Assembly: GCA_016710065.1 (NCBI GenBank)
Contig: JADJLP010000010.1
Location: 62,001-126,000 of the forward strand
Direction: 5' to 3'
DNA: 64,000 bases
Origin: Candidatus Ideonella esbjergensis
GTDB lineage: Bacteria > Pseudomonadota > Gammaproteobacteria > Burkholderiales > Burkholderiaceae_C
Shown here piece after piece: positions 63,693 through 64,000 of this stretch. The position numbers and the translations under genes are program-made. The notes below the pieces were generated by a model that ran no database searches, was not told the origin of the DNA, and saw only the letters and a program-made list of their open reading frames with translations. How positions within the stretch are numbered: the first letter of the stretch is position 1; every line of letters starts with the position of its first letter.

Positions 63693-63696
63693 CTAG
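63679..63696 (-). repeat. Right terminal inverted repeat and target duplication of the IS
   Basis: GTGAAATATCCAGG (63679-63692) is the right end of the element, followed by the second CTAG (63693-63696). Removing the IS and one CTAG would restore an uninterrupted junction between the small operon-end protein and the downstream convergent gene. Confidence 0.88.
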
Positions 63697-63710
63697 GCCC
63701 GGCCTGACGC

Positions 63711-64000
63711 TCAGGCGAACATGCCTTCCAGGCCGTCGCTGAGATCAGCCAGCGAAGGCATGGGATCGACCAGGGCGTTGTGCAAACCACCCAAGGTCGC
63801 CTGCTCCGGCAGCCAGCGCAAGGGCAACGACGCAGCTGCACCCACCTGAACCGGACAACTGGCCTCAACCTTGTCGTTGCTCCAGTGGAAGTGCGCCACG
63901 CGGGCACGCCACGCGGCCACGTGCACGATGGCCGCCACGGTGTTGACCGGCGCAAAACCCAGGGGGTTGGGAATCTGCCGCAATGGCTCGGCGATCTCTG
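63711..64000 (-). CDS. Partial gene, unknown function (3' end only)
   Basis: The minus-strand frame is open to the window edge and ends at a TGA at 63711-63713. At least 96 residues are visible, including LRQIPNPLGFAPVNTVAAIVHVAAWRARVAHFHWSNDKVEASCPVQ and a tail rich in Leu and Asp. The start codon lies outside the window. I do not recognise the family. It faces the lut operon across the IS. Confidence 0.5.
   Translation of the reverse strand, partial: EIAEPLRQIPNPLGFAPVNTVAAIVHVAAWRARVAHFHWSNDKVEASCPVQVGAAASLPLRWLPEQATLGGLHNALVDPMPSLADLSDGLEGMFA

Overview
The window is high-GC, densely packed chromosomal DNA from a Gram-negative proteobacterium, most likely a betaproteobacterium of the Burkholderiales (Comamonadaceae-like). 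The evidence is lipid A and KDO genes (lpxH, lpxK, kdsB), the ccoNOQP/ccoGH order next to fnr and hemN, an accA-tilS-lysC run, and a GC-rich REP-like element of a type I recall from Comamonadaceae genomes. Most of the window is core genome. Three places look accessory: a small islet at 16.5-20.0 kb, an oxidoreductase operon at 54.3-62.1 kb, and an IS1380-type insertion sequence at 62.07-63.69 kb.

Layout. 0-2.5 kb: a 2H phosphoesterase, a small membrane protein, tadA and ldcA. 2.7-15.5 kb: a peptide-type ABC transporter with oversized parts (lipoprotein with a C-terminal membrane helix, two permeases, fused double ATPase), a TonB-dependent receptor, a TPR/Asp-Arg hydroxylase protein and a convergent exported S9 peptidase. 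Together they could form a peptide capture, cleavage and import route. 15.5-20.0 kb: a methyltransferase and two nearly identical SDR genes in direct orientation enclosing vapBC and a GSU2403-type nucleotidyltransferase; the second SDR copy is frameshifted. 20.0-24.0 kb (minus strand): exbB-exbD-lpxK-trm112-kdsB and adk. 24-26.7 kb: xseA, sodB and a DUF192 protein. The exbB-xseA gap carries three DnaA-box-like 9-mers.

26.8-37.4 kb is a microaerobic respiration block: ccoI, ccoS, ccoN, ccoO, ccoQ, ccoP, ccoG, ccoH, an fnr-type regulator, hemN and a TauE/SafE-like membrane protein. There is a perfect FNR box at class II spacing before ccoN and a near-perfect one before hemN. 37.5-49.4 kb is housekeeping: csp, clpS-clpA, mtfA, lpxH, two cyclophilins, cysS, an AlkA-type glycosylase, accA, tilS, lysC and tRNA-Ser(GCU). 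Then come an unknown membrane-anchored protein, a PhnD-PAS-GGDEF-EAL receptor and an isocitrate/isopropylmalate dehydrogenase.

54.3-62.1 kb is the most interesting region: a tightly coupled eight-gene operon. It encodes a three-subunit 2-oxoacid:ferredoxin oxidoreductase (gamma, alpha, beta), a GltD-like flavoprotein fused to a ferredoxin domain, LutA-, LutC- and LutB-like lactate-oxidation proteins, and a small conserved-looking protein. Two FNR-like sites and a plausible promoter lie upstream. I infer a lactate to pyruvate to acetyl-CoA route that feeds low-potential electrons to NAD(P)+ when oxygen is low, in line with the cbb3/FNR block. An intact-ended IS with CTAG target duplications and a frameshifted transposase sits exactly at the end of this operon.
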